The notes beneath the pieces are model-generated. The model was not told the origin of the DNA. It worked only from the letters and a program-made list of their open reading frames with translations, and did no database searches. Made by a program: the position numbers and the translations under genes. Source: Zingiber officinale (lineage: Eukaryota; Streptophyta; Magnoliopsida; Zingiberales; Zingiberaceae). From it: a DNA stretch of 64,000 bases. This document shows, one piece after another, positions 59,575 through 64,000 of this stretch (its first letter is position 1; each line of letters begins with the position of its first letter). The stretch spans positions 9,013,705 to 9,077,704 of the forward strand of contig NC_055987.1 in NCBI RefSeq assembly GCF_018446385.1. The letters run 5' to 3'.

Positions 59575-59800
59575 GTATTTCAGATTTGGACTCGGACGAC
59601 GTGTTCGGATGCGTCGCCAGATTCGGGTGACTTGTCCGGGCACGCATGACGGGTTCAGACTCATCGTTGGACCCAAGCGGCAGATCCAGACTCGACATCA
59701 GGCTTAGGCGACACGTCCGGACTTGTCATCGGACTTAGGCGACACGTCTAGACTCGTTGTCGAACTTGGACGATGCGTCTAGACACATGGCCTCCGATGA
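59575..59800. repeat. Degenerate 31-bp minisatellite
   Basis: Units like CTTAGGCGACACGTCCGGAC followed by TTGTCATCGGA recur at about 31-bp steps, clearest between about 59700 and 59790, with more diverged copies leftwards. GC-rich relative to the flanks. Confidence 0.65.
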
Positions 59801-62800
59801 CGTGTTCGACCCCCAAAGTCGATCGCCAAATAGAATAGGTTTTTTTTAGTTTAGGGTTTAATCAAAACTTTATATTAATAATTTTAATCATGATTGAAAT
59901 AATTTAAATAGATTTAATTAATGCTCAATAAAATTATCCTATTAATTTAATATATATTTAAAAATTATTATTATTTATTTTTAAAATAAATATTTAGATT
60001 TTTTTTTAGTTAATATATTTTATAGTATGTTTTTAAAAATAACTATTTTATAGTATATTTTTAAAAATAACTTTTATTTGATTTTTTTATCCTTTAATTA
60101 ATATATTATTTAATTATATATAAAAATAGTAAAAGAAAATTTCAACTGCTTAAGTGGTAGGCGGTTACTGATCTCATCGTGATTGTTTACTGTCATATAC
60201 AACACTGGTTAGTAATTAATGATAAAAAAAAAAAGTTTGATAATGCAGATAAAAAATTGATAGGGAGATTTTTTCGTTAAGGAGAGAATGATAAGTTTTT
60301 ATACTGATGTGATATATTGGAGATTATAAAAAATCTCATAAAGAACAATGAGATTGGGGGTGAGAAGAATTCGGTAGAACATTACATTTTAGTAATTTGG
60401 TTTGGTAAATTCGGTTTTTAATTTTTTATTAATTTGGTTTAGTTTTAAAATTCTAATTCGATTAAATCGAATAAAAATATCAATTTGATTATATTTTTTT
60501 AATTTAAATTTGATTAATTTAATTTTAAATTTTTAATTAATTCAGTTTTTCAAGGAAAATTCGGTTGGTTCGAAGAAATTTTAATTGGTTCGGTTTTTGA
60601 TTTATTTGACTCGAACTGTTTGATTTTAACCCAATGCTGACGCTGCATGCATTAATACTTATGCAAGGAAGGAACTAAGTAATGGACGTATACATTGGAC
60701 ACATTGGATTGAAGGTCTATTATTAATAGTCAAATTTCTAATTTCTATTTAGGCGACAAGAACAACGTTTTATCCTCACGTTCTATCTCAAGTTAACCAT
60801 GCCATCCATTTTTTTCATTTATTTTTAATAGTTCATTTGCAAGCTGTTAAAACAAGATATCTATCTTTCGTCATGCATTGTCCTAATATGCTTTTGGTTG
60901 CATCATTCATTCAATCTCTCCGTTACAGTGTTGTAACTGTGTTGCCACCTTGCCTGAGTTACTTGTCTAAACAACTGTGTAGATAATGCCATTTTTTTTA
61001 ACAAAAAAAAACTAGCCATGTTTCATCAACAAAAGGAGGAATGTGATTCCCATGCATCTACAGATTTGAGAGACTAGGAACAAATGCAAAGATAAACATT
61101 TTATTACTTAAAACATTTGCAACAGTAGTAAGGCCAAGTTAGGAGTGTCAAAAAATGAATCCGGTGTAATGATTCGTCAATCCGATCAGTGTCGACAGGA
61201 AAAATAGCAAATTGGAATTGAGTGTTTGATTTGGTTTGGATCAAAAATTTAACTCGAATTTTTTTTTTTTTTTTGGATGGGATTGAGTTCAGATTGATTT
61301 TATTTTATTTTTGGATCGGACTGAGTTTAGATTAATCAGAATTACATTGGTTGGAGAGTAAGATGAGTAGTTTGTATTTTTATTTTCATTTGAAAGGTTT
61401 TCGTTTTACTATTTTTTTAATTAAAATATTATTATTATTATGTATTTTAAATTTCTATTTACTTATTTTTTTAAAGAATAAAAGCATAATATACAAAGTT
61501 ACCAGAGATTTACCAAGCCATGTATTTGGTTTTGCATATTAACTAACAAACAGATATCAATTTAATCAATTTTAGAATTGATCAAATTATGAATCCCTTC
61601 TCATTTTCTTTCCAATAATACCTCCCTTCTTTTTATTTTATTTTTTTTTCAAAAAACTTAATCTCCCAACTCTATTCTTTCATCTCCGTTTTCTCTATCG
61701 TTGGAGCATTGACAGTGGCTCTCCGTTGTCATCCATTCGCCTTCGCCTAACAGTGCAAAGAAATATGGTAAGTTGGCGATGGTAGGTAACTCCGTTGCTT
61801 TTAAAATGGGCATTTCACCATTCCATCCAAATTCTATTCACTTTTTTTCATGATCTCCATGCCATTGTGTTCCATTATTTTATTTTATTTTTCAAATTTT
61901 GATCCATTTTTTGAGTTTCTTTTTGTTAAAGGTAAAGTCCAATGAGTCGAAAAAGTCGGTCACGAAAGGAGGAAAATGAGCACTTCAAAGGATGAGATTG
62001 ACTTCGTCGATTTTTCGTCAGTGGACAACTCTGGTTGCAACAATGCCAGTGCCTCTCTAGTGGTGAAATAAATTTTTGATTTCGAATTAAAGATCTGAAC
62101 TTTATGTGTTTTAGAATGATTTTATTTTTTTAATCGGTAGTTATTTGATGAAATATCAAGACGGACGACGATAGAAGAAACTTGTCGAGACGGAGATGAA
62201 GGAGGATGATAGGGAGACTAGATATTTTTAGAAAAAAAAAAATTATGTATACATTTGATCAAACTTACTTAATAGTATAGTATGCATGCTAAATTTAGAT
62301 TATGACTCAATGACAGAAGTTTTAAGTATTGATAATTTAACATGTCTACTTGTCTTACAAAAAATTTATGTAATTCTTAAAAATTTATCTATTATGATAT
62401 TCAAAAAATAATTTTTCATATAGGAATTAGCATTTTATTTTTTATTTTTTGAGTTTTCCTTTATTGATTATGAATTTTTCTAGTAAAATTTATAGCTTCA
62501 TTATTTTTTCATTCTCTTTCTATATTTGACCGTTTAATTTTTGAATATGCAAGGGCATATAAAGGAGGACCACATGACGTATCTTATTACAAAAATCATC
62601 TAACATATTTGAAAAGATTGGAGAATTTAATTTTTCATTAAATGATATGTAAAATTTTGTTCTTCCGATTCAATATAATCAATATAATCTTGATCATGCT
62701 AATTTGCTGTAGATCTGTAAGAGGAATATTCATAATATTTTATTACTATTGTCGTCTTTATAATTGTTATTGATATATATTAACAATTATTGTTTTGTCT

Positions 62801-62875
62801 ATATTATTGTGCTATCTTTGTATGTTGTTATTGTTGTAAAACTCAATAAAATTATTATTCTAATTTTATAGTATG
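59801..62875. other. AT-rich intergenic DNA
   Basis: Includes a low-complexity block with TTCGGTTT and AATTTGGTTTAG motifs (about 60390-60620), a similar one near 61200-61340, and poly-T runs. Short ORFs (for example at 61351) show no domain. A Ser/Asp-rich short frame near 61977 (MSTSKDEIDFVDFSSVDN) was not recognised. Confidence 0.45.
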
Positions 62876-63055
62876 TGTTGGGATTCAATCAAACTCCCAT
62901 ATTAGAAAAGATCATGAGGTCAAAAGGACGTAGAATATCTTCATTGGCATAAGACCTTTTAGGTAGAGTCCAAGAGTAAATCCATGAGAATATAAACTCA
63001 AAGTGGACAATATCATGTTATTGTGGAGATATATGGACATCCTTTGGGCACAACA
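62876..63055 (+). repeat. TRIM-like LTR, copy 1
   Basis: Starts TGTTGGGATTCAATCAAACT and ends GGGCACAACA, two bases before the primer-binding site. About 80-85 percent like copy 2 by eye. Confidence 0.6.
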
Positions 63056-63074
63056 AATGATATCAGAGCTATAG

Positions 63075-63430
63075 TCCAGACCGGATGCAATGTGGGGTGG
63101 CCTTGAACAAAATTGAGGGTAGGTCCGGAGCATGTCAAGGTGACCGGATGCTCGTGGGGGGCTCGGAGCAGGTCAAAGTAACCAGATATTTGCAGGGGCG
63201 AATAAGTCAGGGTGCCCGGATACTCACGGGGAGGCTTGGAATAGGTCAGGGTGATCGAATACTTGCGGGGAGACGAGTGAGTCAGGGCGACCAGATGTTC
63301 GTAGTGAGGTCTGGAGTAGGTCAAGAGTGACCGGATGCGGATGCTCGTGGGGAGGCCTAAAGCAGGTCAGGGTGACCGGATGCTCGTAGGGAGACACAGA
63401 CTATGAGAGTAATTGTGGTCTTTCGTTTGA
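63075..63430 (+). repeat. ~37-40-bp minisatellite, interior of TRIM-like unit 1
   Basis: The unit GTCAGGGTGACCGGATGCTC followed by GTGGGGAGGC and GGAGCAG repeats about eight times. The same unit follows the second LTR. Confidence 0.75.
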
Positions 63431-63438
63431 GGGGAAAT

Positions 63439-63628
63439 TGATGGGATTCAATTAAAGTCTCATATTGGAAAGATTTGAAAAAGATCATAGGGTTAAAAGG
63501 ATGTAGGATATCTTCATTGGCATGTGACCTTTTGGGTATAGCCCAAGAGCAAAGTCATGAGGGCCTAGACCCAAGTGGACAATATCATATCATTGTGGAG
63601 ATATATGAATATCCTTTTGGACACAATA
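63439..63628 (+). repeat. TRIM-like LTR, copy 2
   Basis: Starts TGATGGGATTCAATTAAAGT and ends GGACACAATA before TGGTATCAAAGT. Confidence 0.6.
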
Positions 63629-63679
63629 AATGGTATCAAAGTCATGGTCCAGACCAGATGTAATGTGGGGTGGCCTTGA

Positions 63680-64000
63680 ACGAAGTTGAGGGTAGGCCTG
63701 GAGCTGGTCATGAGTGATAGGATGCTCATGGGGAGGCCCGGAGCAGGTCAAGGTGACCGGATGCTTGTGGGGGGAGGGGGGTCGGAGCATGTCAGAGTAA
63801 TTGGATACTTGTAGGGGGGCGAGTAGGTTAGGGTAACCGGATGCTCACGGGGAGGCCCGAAGCAGGTTAGGATGATCAGATTCTCACCGGGAGGCCTAGA
63901 GCAGGTCAAGGTGACCGGATACTCACGGGGAGGTCTGAAGCAGGTAAGGATGACCGGATACTTGCGAGGAAACGAATGGGTCAGGATGACTGGATGCTCG
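63680..64000 (+). repeat. ~37-40-bp minisatellite, interior of TRIM-like unit 2
   Basis: Same GGTGACCGGATGCTC-type unit as at 63075-63430, continuing beyond the window end. Confidence 0.75.

Larger units (their letters stand above)
62876..64000 (+). mobile_element. TRIM-like short-LTR element, tandem units, runs past the window
   Basis: An LTR of about 180 bp (62876-63055, TGTTGGGATTC...GGCACAACA) is followed by a primer-site match TGATATCAGAGC (63058-63069). After an interior of about 380 bp a second LTR follows (63439 to about 63628) with its own primer-site match (63631-63642). Both interiors are ~37-40-bp minisatellites with GGTGACCGGATGCTCGTGGG. No coding part is seen. Size and lack of genes fit a TRIM-type non-autonomous element. 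Confidence 0.65.

Overview
The window is nuclear DNA of a flowering plant, probably a monocot. It holds compact spliced genes (an FT-type florigen homologue with the usual four exons), intronless genes whose 5' halves are very GC-rich (a calmodulin-like gene and TIC20-II), an Au-type SINE and large nested LTR retrotransposons. Monocot assignment is inference from coding composition; species is not resolved.

Layout. 1-3774: a SIRE-like Copia element with only a gag region between its LTRs; its left LTR is cut by the window edge. 3775-10691: AT-rich repeat-derived DNA, including an LTR-like stretch (about 4500-6369) and modular inverted/direct repeats (6600-8880), then a stretch that may hold exons of an unrecognised transcript. 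10711-40927: one RTE-type LINE flanked by a 19-bp target duplication (10692-10710 and 40928-40946). It is split by a 27.2-kb Ty3/Gypsy tandem array (11534-38779) flanked by a single 5-bp duplication (ATGAG). The array is LTR-body-LTR-body-LTR-body-LTR on the minus strand: four LTRs of about 4.1-4.2 kb and three bodies of about 3.5 kb that carry gag, protease, reverse transcriptase and RNase H, with no integrase that I can recognise.

43492-44559: an FT/PEBP gene whose ATG lies 2.5 kb downstream of the nest. It has FT-type loop residues but a His where FT has the diagnostic Tyr85. 45026-about 48800: a CACTA-like end followed by a decayed last exon of ribosomal protein eL18 and unrecognised minus-strand ORFs. 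50421-51056: a calmodulin-like protein with four EF-hands and a hydrophobic N-terminus. 51403-51595: an Au-like SINE with a 9-bp duplication. 51785-53512 (minus): a three-exon gene for a probable plastid membrane protein with a glycine run; its probable 5'-UTR intron carries a 730-bp foldback element. 57565-58173: TIC20-II, divergent from the previous gene across a region with three G-boxes and a telo-box motif. 58174-62875 is AT-rich intergenic DNA with a 31-bp minisatellite. 62876 to the end: TRIM-like short LTR units in tandem, with minisatellite interiors.

The host genes do not form an operon. The two plastid genes may share a divergent promoter, and the FT gene has had its distal upstream DNA pushed about 30 kb away by the transposon nest.
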